DNA of 64,000 nt, taken from Pseudomonas mucidolens. Lineage in GTDB: Bacteria > Pseudomonadota > Gammaproteobacteria > Pseudomonadales > Pseudomonadaceae. Within the stretch, counting starts at the first letter, position 1; each line of letters starts with the position of its first letter. Under the pieces are notes generated by a model, which saw nothing but the letters and a program-made list of their open reading frames with translations, had not been told where the DNA came from and ran no database searches. The translations under genes were made by a program, and so were the position numbers. The stretch is taken from positions 4,526,001 through 4,590,000 of the forward strand of contig NZ_LT629802.1 of NCBI RefSeq assembly GCF_900106045.1, given 5' to 3'. Below are positions 21,150 to 30,560 of the stretch, piece by piece.

Positions 21150-21473
21150 ATGCGCTTTCAGGTTGTGATACTTCAATCCGCAAAAAACCACCTCAAAGAC
21201 ATTAACGCCTACATCCCCCGAGGGTTTTCAGCCGCGACCTGACAACACACCTACGAGGCCCTGCAACAGGCTATGCGCCACCCGGAAAGCCAATCTTATG
21301 CAGGTCCTATACCGGAAGAAATCGAGAAACTGAACCTGAGCCAGTACCGGCAAATCGTCAGCGGAATGAATCGGGTTATCTACGAAATCCGAGGGAAAAC
21401 TATCTACCTCTACATCATTGCCGACCTACGCAGAAGTCTGCAGGCGCTACGACTCAAAAACCTCATCCAATAA
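21150..21473 (+). pseudogene. RelE/ParE-family toxin, interrupted by an in-frame TGA
   Basis: The reading MRFQVVILQSAKNHLKDINAYI starts at 21150 and meets TGA at 21240-21242. The same frame then continues QHTYEALQQAMRHPESQSYAG to ...IADLRRSLQALRLKNLIQ at 21473. The joined 107 codons have the shape of a RelE/ParE ribonuclease or gyrase toxin (Y-I before the break, MNRVIYEI and IIADLRR after). A change from a Trp codon would explain the stop. I find no antitoxin gene upstream in 20963-21149, so the module looks dead. Confidence 0.75.
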
Positions 21474-21512
21474 AAAACCCCGAAACGCGGAGAGCACTTC
21501 GGGGCTTTTTTC
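21472..21512. terminator. Bidirectional terminator between toxin remnant and fbp
   Basis: CCCCGAA (21478-21484) pairs with TTCGGGG (21498-21504), with an A-run before and a T-run after, so it can work for both convergent transcripts. Confidence 0.88.
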
Positions 21513-21525
21513 TTAGCGCAAGGTA

Positions 21526-22536
21526 TCAGGCCTTGTGATAACCCGTCACACGCTCGACTTCTTCCTTGGAACCGAGGAATACCGCCACGCGCTGGTGCAG
21601 GCCTTCGGGCTGGATGTCGAGGATGCGCTGGTGGCCGTCAGTTGAAGCACCGCCCGCCTGCTCTACCAGGAACGACATCGGGTTGGCTTCGTACATCAGG
21701 CGCAGCTTGCCCGGCTTGGAAGGCTCGCGGCTGTCGCGTGGGTACATGAACAAACCGCCACGGGTCAGGATGCGGTGTACGTCGGCAACCATCGCCGCGA
21801 CCCAGCGCATGTTGAAGTTCTTCTTCAACGGGCCTTCCTCGCCGGCCATCAACTCGCCCACGTAGCGGGTGACGGGTTCTTCCCAGTGACGCTGGTTGGA
21901 CATGTTGATCGCAAATTCCTGGGTCGACGCAGGAATCGAGATGTCTTCGTGGGTCAACACGAAGCTGCCCATTTCACGGTCCAGGGTAAAGCCCTTGACG
22001 CCATCACCCAGCGTCAGCACCAACATGGTCTGCGGGCCGTAGATCGCGTAACCGGCGGCGACCTGCTTGGTGCCAGGCTGCAGGAAGGCCTTTTCGTCCA
22101 AGGCTTCGTTCTGGCTCAGGTATTCGTTCGGGCAACGCAGCACCGAGAAGATCGTACCGACCGGCGCGTTGATATCGATGTTCGACGAACCGTCCAGTGG
22201 GTCGAATACCAACAGATAGGCGCCTTTCGGATACTTGCCCGGAATCTGGTAGGCATTGTCCATTTCTTCGGACGCCATACCGGCCAGGTGACCGCCCCAC
22301 TCATTGGCCTCGAGCAGGATTTCGTTGGAAATCACGTCGAGCTTCTTCTGCACTTCGCCTTGTACGTTTTCTGTGCCCATGCTGCCCAGCACACCACCCA
22401 GCGCGCCCTTGGATACGGCGTGGCTGATTTCCTTGCAAGCACGCGCCACCACTTCGATAAGGAAGCGCAGATCGGCAGGGGTGTTGTTGCTGCGGGTCTG
22501 CTCAATCAAATAGCGACTCAGAGTAACGCGGGACAT
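21526..22536 (-). CDS. fbp: Fructose-1,6-bisphosphatase class 1
   Basis: Gluconeogenic phosphatase, fructose-1,6-bisphosphate to fructose-6-phosphate (EC 3.1.3.11). The 336 aa from [10 protein letters not shown] are full length. Metal-site motif [12 protein letters not shown] near residues 114-125 and the substrate region [19 protein letters not shown] are intact. A longer open frame upstream is not used, since family similarity begins exactly at the ATG at 22536. Confidence 0.97.
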   Translation of the reverse strand: MSRVTLSRYLIEQTRSNNTPADLRFLIEVVARACKEISHAVSKGALGGVLGSMGTENVQGEVQKKLDVISNEILLEANEWGGHLAGMASEEMDNAYQIPGKYPKGAYLLVFDPLDGSSNIDINAPVGTIFSVLRCPNEYLSQNEALDEKAFLQPGTKQVAAGYAIYGPQTMLVLTLGDGVKGFTLDREMGSFVLTHEDISIPASTQEFAINMSNQRHWEEPVTRYVGELMAGEEGPLKKNFNMRWVAAMVADVHRILTRGGLFMYPRDSREPSKPGKLRLMYEANPMSFLVEQAGGASTDGHQRILDIQPEGLHQRVAVFLGSKEEVERVTGYHKA

Positions 22537-22651
22537 GGAAGGCTCCGGAGAATGGGGGGGGGCTGAAAACCCGCGCAGTTTAGCGCGAGTCGGGGTGTAT
22601 TTCCTCCTATCAGACGAGATAACCCTGACAGAGTTCATGCAGGGCTCTGCC

Positions 22652-23998
22652 TCAAGGCGTGGACGGCGGCTTTCGCAACAAGCTGTAGGCCATCGCCCCA
22701 AGTGCCGCCACGCCCAACAGCAACACAGCCCACAAGCCGACGCGCTTCCAATCCACGGCCCGCGCATCTGGCGGCGGGGACGGGTCGAGTAGCCACTCGC
22801 CGTCCACCTTGGCCTGGCCCAGATCCTTGAGGCGTCTGGCGTTGTAGTCGGGAATCAGTGTCGCCAGCGGCAAGTTCGCCGGCCTGACCGACGCGTTGCC
22901 CACCGCCAGGGTGAAGGGCGGTTCGCCCCGCGCCAGGAAGATCAATTGTGTGGCGCGTACCGCAAACCTGAGCGTCGGCGTATCAGGTCCCAGGCCACCG
23001 CCCCGCTCGTCTATCTCGAGCTTGAAGTGTTGGACCGCCTGACCCGACAAGGGCAACTCATCGCGCACCACTTGTTGTCCATCCTGCGTCAGCCGGTAAA
23101 GCAGGCCACTGCTCAACGGGCGCCACGGCTGAGCGGGCTCTCGACGCCCATAGAGTGTCACGGGCGCCAGACTATTGGGCTGGCGCAACTCGATACGCAA
23201 CCTTTCCACACTCAGCGTGGCGGGCAACTGCCAGCTGTATTCGCCCGTCTTGAGCCGGCTACCGGCCAACGGCTGCGACCACACCAACGGCAATGGCAGG
23301 GCATTTGCGCCTTGCACATGGGCGGCCGTCAGCAGCGGCGCGGCCTGCCCTTTCCACATCAGGCGCAGGTAGCGGGCCGACTGGCCGGGCAACGCAACGT
23401 CGTGCTGCTCGACGCGTTCGTCGGCAAACGCCAGACGCGCCACCTGCCCTTCCCCCCAGGAGCGCCAATGCTGCAAATCATCACTGGCTTCAATGCTGAA
23501 CCGCTGGAAACCGTCGCGCTCGCTGACCCAGTCGAGGACCAATTGCTGCAAGGGTGCCTTGATCGCACTGGCGTCCAGCAGCCAGCCACGGCGCACGGCA
23601 TCGCCCGCCGCCAACGGCGTCGAAGGTTGCACCTGTACCAACGTGCCAGTGGCGCTCGACTGTACTCGCACGCCGGGCGTCGCCTCGTTGGCGTCGGCAT
23701 CGGCGTACAACGGGAACCACTTCACCGCCGTGAGTGCGTGGTTTTCGTTACGTTGTGCCGACTCCTGCGCCAGCGCGTAAGCCTGGGGTTCGCCAGCGGC
23801 ATTAAATACGCGCACATCGCCGAGATTCGCCTGACGGGCGCTCAACTGCGCGGCCAGCGGCAACTCCAGGCGATACCACGGACCTTCACCGCTGAGCGTC
23901 AGCGGCACTTGGGTAGCGAAGTCGGCGGGGACTTCCTGGCCCCACGCGGATAGCGCCGTACACAGCCCCACTACAGCGACGCTCAACTTGCCGATCAA
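22652..23998 (-). CDS. DUF3999 family membrane-anchored protein
   Basis: A 448-aa protein with signal peptide ([15 protein letters not shown]), a large beta-rich extracytoplasmic part and one C-terminal membrane helix ([22 protein letters not shown]). This matches the uncharacterised DUF3999 family. The start is a TTG with AAGGAG 7 bases before it, overlapping the stop of the DUF2339 gene, so the two are translationally coupled. Function unknown; it probably works with its polytopic partner. Confidence 0.82.
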   Translation of the reverse strand: MIGKLSVAVVGLCTALSAWGQEVPADFATQVPLTLSGEGPWYRLELPLAAQLSARQANLGDVRVFNAAGEPQAYALAQESAQRNENHALTAVKWFPLYADADANEATPGVRVQSSATGTLVQVQPSTPLAAGDAVRRGWLLDASAIKAPLQQLVLDWVSERDGFQRFSIEASDDLQHWRSWGEGQVARLAFADERVEQHDVALPGQSARYLRLMWKGQAAPLLTAAHVQGANALPLPLVWSQPLAGSRLKTGEYSWQLPATLSVERLRIELRQPNSLAPVTLYGRREPAQPWRPLSSGLLYRLTQDGQQVVRDELPLSGQAVQHFKLEIDERGGGLGPDTPTLRFAVRATQLIFLARGEPPFTLAVGNASVRPANLPLATLIPDYNARRLKDLGQAKVDGEWLLDPSPPPDARAVDWKRVGLWAVLLLGVAALGAMAYSLLRKPPSTP

Positions 23999-26900
23999 GA
24001 GGATGCTCCTTGGTTTTCAGTGACAGGTTCGGCGCGCTTAGGTGGCAGCGGGGCAAAATACCCCACCACCAGCAGAAGCCCACCGACCCCGATAAACGAC
24101 ACGATGCGCGCCAATCCGCCATGGTTGCTCAGTTCGACGAAGAACAACTTGGCGACCACCACGGCAATCAATGCCGCGCCGATCAACCAGACTTCGCGGC
24201 GGTGACGCAGATGGCCACCGATCATCAGGCTCAGGGCAATCAGAGTCCAGACAATCGACAGTCCCGCCTGAACCAGCATCGACTCCAACAACGCCTCCAG
24301 ATGGAACGGCACGCCGCCCCAATGGTGCGCGGTGCGCATCACCAGCGCAGTGAAGAAGACGAACAGCGAGATGCCCGCAATCCCTTGGGCCGCCCATTCA
24401 GCACGACGCCCCTTTTGCGGCGCCGCGCTGCGGGACCACAGGTACACCCCCAGCAGCGCAAACAACAGGCCAAGGTCCAACGGGCTGAGCAATGGTACAT
24501 ACGGCAATGGCGCGGCAGTCCCGTCACTGAAAAGGTTGGCGAGCCAGAACCAGACCAGCATCAACACTGCCAACGGCAGCGCCGCCAGCACCCGGTACTC
24601 TCGCGGATAAGCCGACACCGGCCATGGCCAATGACGCGGCAAAGCGGCCAGCACCAGATACAGACTCGGCAGCACCGCCCAACCCAGCCAACGCCAGGCG
24701 TTGTACTGCACCGACAACCGCAACAGGCCATAACGCAACTCCAGCGCCAGCACGCCGACCAGCATCCAGCAGCCCAGCACATGCGCAATACTCAGGGCCT
24801 TTTGCGGCACCTGCTCCGCCAAACACCGCAGGGAGATGAAATGCACGCCGAACACCGCCGCCCAAGCCAGCCAACCGAGCTTCGCCGCCGGGTGGTAATA
24901 GCTGTGCAAGGACACCAGCAGCACCATCACGGCCGCCGGCATCAGCAACAGGCACAGCATTCCCAGCGCTGCCCAGCGCAGACGCCAGGCCAGCACTGTC
25001 CAGATCGCGGCACTCATGGCGGCGGCAGCCAACAGGCAAGTTGCCTGCAACTGTGGCGGCATGAAACGCAGCACTTCACTGGTCAGCGCCAACGCCCACC
25101 AGGCGCCACCCCACACCAGCAGCAGATCGGATAGACGCTGCAACCCGAGCCCGGCAAAACTTGGCGATGGCGTGCCGTGCTGCAAACGCCACGCGCCCAA
25201 CAGCGCGACCATCCCGACGATCATCGGCGCCCAGAAACCTTTATGAGCAAACGCCGGCAATGCATCGCCGCTCCATGGCGCCCACAGCAGCAACGCGCCG
25301 CCTAGCAATTGCACGCCAAGCGCCGTGAAAACAAACGTACGCGAAGTGATGTGCAAGCCAACAAACAGGCTCGCCACGCCCGCCAACGCCCAACCGATAG
25401 CGGTGCCGTGACTCGACCACAGCAACGGTGCGAGTACGTACAAAAAGCTCAGCCCCAGACAGGCCAGTACCGGTAGAACGTGACGCTCCCAACCCGCCGC
25501 CTGCTCGCCGGACGCCTTGCGCAGTTGATGGAAGCTGAACAGCAGCGCCACACCGAGCAGCAACGCTCCCAGCGGCGCACCCTCCAATAGCCTGTCTTCA
25601 CCCGCACCCAACTCGCTGAGAAAGGCCAATGCCGAGCCAAGTTGCAACAGCAAGCCAAACATCCGCGCCATCAACCGCTGTTGGCGCAAGCCAAGCCAGA
25701 AGATACCCGCGCCCTCCACCGCCCAGGCCGCCGCCGTCCAACGGGCATCAAGCCCCAACGGAATCGCCAGGCTGGCGAAGATCACGCCCAGCGCCAGGCA
25801 CGTCTGCGCCAGCAGCACGGTGCGCCCTGCGCTGAACATACGTGCCAATCCCATATAGATCACGCCCAGCACCAATGCGCTGAAAGCGGCCGCAAACTCC
25901 AGGTGCTGGACCAGGCTGAACTGCACGCCAAACGCCACGATCGGCGGGCCGAACAGCAGACTGCCATCGACATAATCACCCTTGGCCGCCGACCAGCGCA
26001 GCAGTGCGCCGCGGCTATCGTCTGGCGGGGCATCGCTGATGTCCAGCAACTTGCGCCGGGCGAACAACAGGCCGATGGCCAGGTACATCAGGAAAAACAG
26101 GATCAGGAACGGCTCGGTACTCCAGAGCAGTTCCGGCGTGTAGGAGCGAATACCCCATGCGAAGCCGATACCGAAGGTGCCGACAAAACCGATTACATTC
26201 AGCAGGCGCCAGGCCTTGAACCAGGCGATTGCGAGGATGCCAGCGTTGAGCAAGGCGAAATAGCTGAACAGCGCCACATGGCTGCCTTCGCCGGTGGACG
26301 CCAGGATCGGCGCGGCGAACCCGCCCAGGGCCGCGGCGCAGGCCAGGCCGATGGCGTCCTGGGTGATCGCCAGAATCGCCGAGAACAGCGTCACCGCCAC
26401 CAGCAGGCCGAACCCCGCAGCGGGGTCGAGCAGCGGGTGCAGACGCATGGCGGCGAATACCGTCAGGTACAACACGGCAATGCCGGTGCCTTGCAACATC
26501 AGTGCGTAATGACTGTTGCGCACGCGCAGCCACCATCCCAGGCCCAGCAAACCCAGGGCACAGGCAGCGACACCGAGGTAACGCAATTCGATAGGCACGA
26601 CCATGCCTTCGGTGGCGTAGCGCAGCAAAAACGCCAGACCGAGGAACAGCAGCACCACGCCGACCCGCAATACGGTGTTGCCGCCCAGCAGCCAGTTGCG
26701 CGCACCCTGGATGGCGCGTTCGATCAAATTCGGGCCACGGGGCGTTTCGGGTTCAGCGGCGGGCACAGCAGCGGCGGGTTTCCAAAGGTCGTCCGGCAGC
26801 GGTTGACTGGGTTCGGGGGAATAGGTCGGTTGCAGTTCGGCGGGCAGTTCCCAGACCAACTCAGGCGCGGCCACGGGCTCAACAATGGACGGTTCGACCT

Positions 26901-27081
26901 GAGGCTGTTTTTCCAGAATCGCGAGGCGTTGCTCCAGCGCCTGCAAGGCGCTGCCCAGGTTCGACAGTCGAACTGCCTGGCCAATCACCAACCCCAGTAG
27001 TGCGCCGACGCCTGCGTCACTGAACGATTCATCCAGCGCCCAGCCGAGCACCAGGCCAATCAGCATGAACATCCATTGCAT
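23995..27081 (-). CDS. DUF2339 family polytopic membrane protein
   Basis: A 1028-aa protein from the ATG at 27081. It has an N-terminal helix, a short coiled region (LSNLGSALQALEQRLAILEKQ), a proline-rich linker, and then more than 20 hydrophobic helices to the C-terminus. This fits the DUF2339 family, whose role is unknown. It is coupled to a DUF3999 gene, an arrangement I recall as conserved in pseudomonads. A cell-envelope function is a guess. Confidence 0.82.
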   Translation of the reverse strand: MQWMFMLIGLVLGWALDESFSDAGVGALLGLVIGQAVRLSNLGSALQALEQRLAILEKQPQVEPSIVEPVAAPELVWELPAELQPTYSPEPSQPLPDDLWKPAAAVPAAEPETPRGPNLIERAIQGARNWLLGGNTVLRVGVVLLFLGLAFLLRYATEGMVVPIELRYLGVAACALGLLGLGWWLRVRNSHYALMLQGTGIAVLYLTVFAAMRLHPLLDPAAGFGLLVAVTLFSAILAITQDAIGLACAAALGGFAAPILASTGEGSHVALFSYFALLNAGILAIAWFKAWRLLNVIGFVGTFGIGFAWGIRSYTPELLWSTEPFLILFFLMYLAIGLLFARRKLLDISDAPPDDSRGALLRWSAAKGDYVDGSLLFGPPIVAFGVQFSLVQHLEFAAAFSALVLGVIYMGLARMFSAGRTVLLAQTCLALGVIFASLAIPLGLDARWTAAAWAVEGAGIFWLGLRQQRLMARMFGLLLQLGSALAFLSELGAGEDRLLEGAPLGALLLGVALLFSFHQLRKASGEQAAGWERHVLPVLACLGLSFLYVLAPLLWSSHGTAIGWALAGVASLFVGLHITSRTFVFTALGVQLLGGALLLWAPWSGDALPAFAHKGFWAPMIVGMVALLGAWRLQHGTPSPSFAGLGLQRLSDLLLVWGGAWWALALTSEVLRFMPPQLQATCLLAAAAMSAAIWTVLAWRLRWAALGMLCLLLMPAAVMVLLVSLHSYYHPAAKLGWLAWAAVFGVHFISLRCLAEQVPQKALSIAHVLGCWMLVGVLALELRYGLLRLSVQYNAWRWLGWAVLPSLYLVLAALPRHWPWPVSAYPREYRVLAALPLAVLMLVWFWLANLFSDGTAAPLPYVPLLSPLDLGLLFALLGVYLWSRSAAPQKGRRAEWAAQGIAGISLFVFFTALVMRTAHHWGGVPFHLEALLESMLVQAGLSIVWTLIALSLMIGGHLRHRREVWLIGAALIAVVVAKLFFVELSNHGGLARIVSFIGVGGLLLVVGYFAPLPPKRAEPVTENQGASS

Positions 27082-27130
27082 GGTCCAAATCCCTAGGAAA
27101 ACCAAAGCCTAGTATATCGACGCGTAACCA

Positions 27131-27163
27131 ATGTGGGAGCGGCGGTGCGACTTGCTCCCACAT
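27131..27163. repeat. REP-type hairpin between glgP and DUF2339 gene
   Basis: ATGTGGGAGC and GCTCCCACAT form a 10-bp perfect stem with a 13-base loop, followed by TTTTG on the plus strand. It is a single divergent REP and may weakly terminate transcription. Confidence 0.7.
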
Positions 27164-27179
27164 TTTGTATCTGCTGCTT

Positions 27180-29630
27180 TTACTCCAAGGCTTTCCAGAT
27201 CTCGGTCGCATACTCCCGGATGGTCCGATCCGAGGAGAACCAGCCGGTACGCGCCGTATTGAGCACCGCCGAGCGCCACCACTCCTTGGAGTCATGCCAA
27301 TGCGCTTCGACCCGCACCTGGGCGTCCCAATAAGAATCGAAGTCTGCACAGACCAGAAAGCGGTCGTAGTCGATCAACGAATCGATCAGCCCGACATAGC
27401 GACCGGGGTCGTCCGGTGAGAACACCCCGCCACGAATCGCCTGCAGCACGTCGTTCAAACGGTGGGACGCGGCAATCTCGGGGCCCGCACTGAACTCGCC
27501 AGCCTGTTTACGCGCTTCCACCTCCTGGGCGCTGAGGCCGAAGATAAACATGTGCTCGCCGCCAATGCGCTCGTGCATCTCGACATTCGCGCCATCCATG
27601 GTCCCGATGGTCAACGCGCCGTTGAGGCCGAACTTCATATTGCTGGTGCCCGACGCCTCGAAACCGGCGGTGGATATCTGCTCCGACAAATCGGCCGCCG
27701 GAATGATGTTTTCCGCCAGGCTGACGTTGTAGTTGGGCAGGAACACCACCTTGAGCAAACCACGCACGGTAGGGTCGTTGTTCACGGTGCGGGCGATGTC
27801 GTTGGTCAGCTTGATGATCAGCTTGGCCTGGTGATAACTGGCCGCCGCCTTGCCGGCGAAGATTTTCACCCGTGGCACCCAATCGGTCTCGGGCTCGGCG
27901 CGAATCGCCTGATACAGGGCGACGGTGTGTAGCAGGTTGAGCAACTGGCGCTTGTATTCGTGAATGCGCTTGACCTGCACATCGAACATCGCCGCCGGGT
28001 TGATGGAGATGTCCAGGCGCTGATGAATGATGTCCGCCAGTGCCCGCTTGCTGTGCAGGCGCTGCTCGGCAAAGGCTTTGCGGAAAACCTCCTTCTCGGC
28101 AAAGGTTTCCAACTCCACCAGGCGCTGCTCCATGTTGTCGAGGATGTCCGGGCCCAGGGCCCCCACCAGCATCGAGGTGAGCTTGGGGTTGGCCTGGAAC
28201 AACCAGCGGCGGAAGGTGATGCCGTTGGTCTTGTTGTTGATCCGCTGCGGATAAAGCTTGTGCAGTTCGGAGAATACCGTGCTGCGCATCAACTGCGTGT
28301 GCAGGCCGGATACCCCGTTGACGCTATGGGAGCCGAGGAATGCCAGATTGCCCATGCGCACGCGACGGCCGTTGTCTTCTTCGATCAGCGACACGGCGCG
28401 TAGCACGTCGAAGTCATGGATGCCCTTGGCCCGCAACGAGTCGATGTGCTGGGCGTTGATCAGGTAGATGATCTGCATGTGCCGCGGCAACATGCGCTCC
28501 ATCAACCCCACCGGCCAGGTTTCCAGGGCTTCGGGGAGCAATGTGTGGTTGGTGTAGGACAGCGTTTCGACGGTGACCTGCCAGGCCGCATCCCAGGCGA
28601 TGTCGTGCAGGTCCACCAACTGACGCATCAACTCGGCCACCGCGATGGAGGGGTGAGTGTCGTTAAGCTGGATCGCCGCGTGCTCACCCAGGCTCAGCAC
28701 CGAGCCGTGCATGTTTTTGTGGCGACGCAGCAAGTCCTGCAGCGAGGCGGAGACGAAGAAGTATTCCTGGCGCAGGCGCAATTCCTGCCCCGCTTCAGTG
28801 CTGTCGGCCGGGTAAAGCACCCGCGAGATGCTTTCCGCGCGCGCCACTTCAGCGACGGCGCCCAAATGGTCACCGGCATTGAAACGTTCCAGGTGCAGAT
28901 CTTCCACCGCCCGCGCACGCCATAAACGCAGCGTGTTAACGCTGGCGCCACGCCAGCCGACCACCGGGGTGTCGTAGGCTACGGCGCGCACGGTTTCACC
29001 CGGCGACCAGACCTGGATCGACTTGCCGGACGCGTCCAGTACGGTCTCGACACTGCCACCAAAGCCGATCGGGTAGATCACCTCGGCCCGCTCGAACTCC
29101 CAAGGGTTACCGAAATCCAGCCAGCGCTCGGTCTGCTCCTGCTGCCAACCATCGACAATCGCCTGGCGAAACAGGCCATGTTCATAACGAATGCCATAAC
29201 CATGGCCGGCGATGCCCAGGGTCGACATACTTTCCATGAAGCACGCCGCCAGGCGACCCAGGCCACCGTTGCCGAGGGCCGCATCGGGCTCCAGCAGGCG
29301 AATCCGCTCCAGGTCCACACCCAACTCACCCAGGGCTTCGCGCGCCACCTCCAGCAAGCCGAGGTTGCTCAGGCTGTCAAACAACAGGCGGCCGATCAGA
29401 AATTCCAGCGAGAGGTAATAGACCCGCTTCTGCCCACGACGATAAATGCGCCGGGTATGGTCCATCCAGTCATCGACCATGTGATCGCGCGCCGCCAGGG
29501 CGATGGCTTCGAACCAGTCGTGATCGAACGCGTGATCAGGGTCTTTGCCCACGGCATAAGTGAGCTTGGTCAAGACGGCATCGCGAAACGCTGCCACCTC
29601 TGCTTCTCGTACAAGCGGTTCCTGAGTCAT
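27180..29630 (-). CDS. glgP: Glycogen/starch/maltodextrin phosphorylase
   Basis: PLP-dependent phosphorolysis of alpha-1,4-glucans to glucose-1-phosphate (EC 2.4.1.1). The 816 aa are full length. The PLP-lysine motif EASGTSNMKFGLNG is near residue 660, the N-terminal region has LGNGGLGRLAACFMES, and KTNGITFRRWL lies in the middle. It stands alone here, without other glg genes nearby. Confidence 0.96.
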   Translation of the reverse strand: MTQEPLVREAEVAAFRDAVLTKLTYAVGKDPDHAFDHDWFEAIALAARDHMVDDWMDHTRRIYRRGQKRVYYLSLEFLIGRLLFDSLSNLGLLEVAREALGELGVDLERIRLLEPDAALGNGGLGRLAACFMESMSTLGIAGHGYGIRYEHGLFRQAIVDGWQQEQTERWLDFGNPWEFERAEVIYPIGFGGSVETVLDASGKSIQVWSPGETVRAVAYDTPVVGWRGASVNTLRLWRARAVEDLHLERFNAGDHLGAVAEVARAESISRVLYPADSTEAGQELRLRQEYFFVSASLQDLLRRHKNMHGSVLSLGEHAAIQLNDTHPSIAVAELMRQLVDLHDIAWDAAWQVTVETLSYTNHTLLPEALETWPVGLMERMLPRHMQIIYLINAQHIDSLRAKGIHDFDVLRAVSLIEEDNGRRVRMGNLAFLGSHSVNGVSGLHTQLMRSTVFSELHKLYPQRINNKTNGITFRRWLFQANPKLTSMLVGALGPDILDNMEQRLVELETFAEKEVFRKAFAEQRLHSKRALADIIHQRLDISINPAAMFDVQVKRIHEYKRQLLNLLHTVALYQAIRAEPETDWVPRVKIFAGKAAASYHQAKLIIKLTNDIARTVNNDPTVRGLLKVVFLPNYNVSLAENIIPAADLSEQISTAGFEASGTSNMKFGLNGALTIGTMDGANVEMHERIGGEHMFIFGLSAQEVEARKQAGEFSAGPEIAASHRLNDVLQAIRGGVFSPDDPGRYVGLIDSLIDYDRFLVCADFDSYWDAQVRVEAHWHDSKEWWRSAVLNTARTGWFSSDRTIREYATEIWKALE

Positions 29631-29857
29631 CGGTGTGACCTCGAGCGAGATAGAAGAAGGGAATCCTAGAGCCTAGTCGGTCTGACAAACCTCAAGGCTG
29701 ACGGTTCGGCAGTTTTTTCACTCATTCACCTGTGGGGGAGTTTGATGCAGGGGCCGTGCCCGATCACCCTTTGGGCTGAAACCTGCAAAATATTGTTCAA
29801 AAAACCACCAATCCCGGTATGATCCCGCGCCCGGACAACGCCCCCCTTGGAAACCTG

Positions 29858-30292
29858 ATGAAGCCTCAATTGATCGCCGCCGCGGAACTCGACCGTCTCG
29901 AAACGTGGCAGAAATACTCCAGCCACATGTGCGGCGGCTGCGTGTCCAGCTGCTGCACCTTGCCGGTTGAGGTGAAGATCAAGGATTTGATCCGCATTGG
30001 CATCGTCGATGAGTTCGAGCGCGGCGATCCGCCGAAGAACATCGCCAAGCGTTTGCAGAAGGAAGGCATCGTCGAGCGTTACAACCAAAAATCCGAGATT
30101 TTCACCTTGCAGCGCATGAGCAACAACGACTGCCTGTATCTGGATCGTAAGAGCCGTTTCTGCACTATTTATGACAAGCGCCCGGATACCTGCCGCAATC
30201 ACCCGAAGATCGGACCACGGCCAGGGTATTGCGCCTACAAGCCGAAAGAAGTAGTGCGCGAGACCAAGTTCAAGACCCTCGACAAATTCTGA
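29858..30292 (+). CDS. YkgJ-family cysteine cluster protein
   Basis: A 144-aa protein with eight Cys: CGGCVSSCC near residues 26-34, NDCLYLD, RFCTIYDKRPDTC and GYCAY. This is the pattern of the YkgJ family (putative zinc/iron-chelating domain); no enzymatic role is established. The start at 29858 (MKPQLIAAAEL) is chosen over an in-frame ATG 13 codons upstream because family similarity begins there. Confidence 0.82.
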   Translation: MKPQLIAAAELDRLETWQKYSSHMCGGCVSSCCTLPVEVKIKDLIRIGIVDEFERGDPPKNIAKRLQKEGIVERYNQKSEIFTLQRMSNNDCLYLDRKSRFCTIYDKRPDTCRNHPKIGPRPGYCAYKPKEVVRETKFKTLDKF

Positions 30293-30307
30293 TCCAACGC
30301 CGAACAC

Positions 30308-30446
30308 CTGTGGCGAGCGGGCTTGCCCCGCGCTGGGCTGCGTAGCAGGCCCAATAGGCTCAGCGCGTTCGTTCAGGTAAAACTCTTTGCCTGGTTTCAG
30401 GGCCGCTTCGCAGCTCAGCGCGGGGCAAGCCCGCTCGCCACAACAG
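30308..30446. repeat. REPIN (about 140 bp) before the typA terminator
   Basis: TGTGGCGAGCGGGCTTGCCC near 30309 and its complement GGGCAAGCCCGCTCGCCACA ending near 30443 are inverted copies separated by about 75 bases. The arms extend through CCGCGCTG. It is a different subfamily (GTGGCGAG core) from the GTAGGAGCGAG copies. Confidence 0.88.
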
Positions 30447-30505
30447 CCCGTTTGCCACACCAGTCTGCTCACAACAAGAGCCGGCCCAGCACATTCTGCA
30501 GGCAT

Positions 30506-30544
30506 AAAAAAACGCCCCCGGCCTTTCGACCGGGGGCGTTTTTA
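30506..30544 (-). terminator. Terminator of typA
   Basis: AACGCCCCCGG and CCGGGGGCGTT form an 11-bp stem around CCTTTCGA, with an A-run on one side and a T-run on the other, 17 bases from the typA stop. It is bidirectional in form. Confidence 0.9.
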
Positions 30545-30560
30545 TTCAGCCTGGGCTAAC

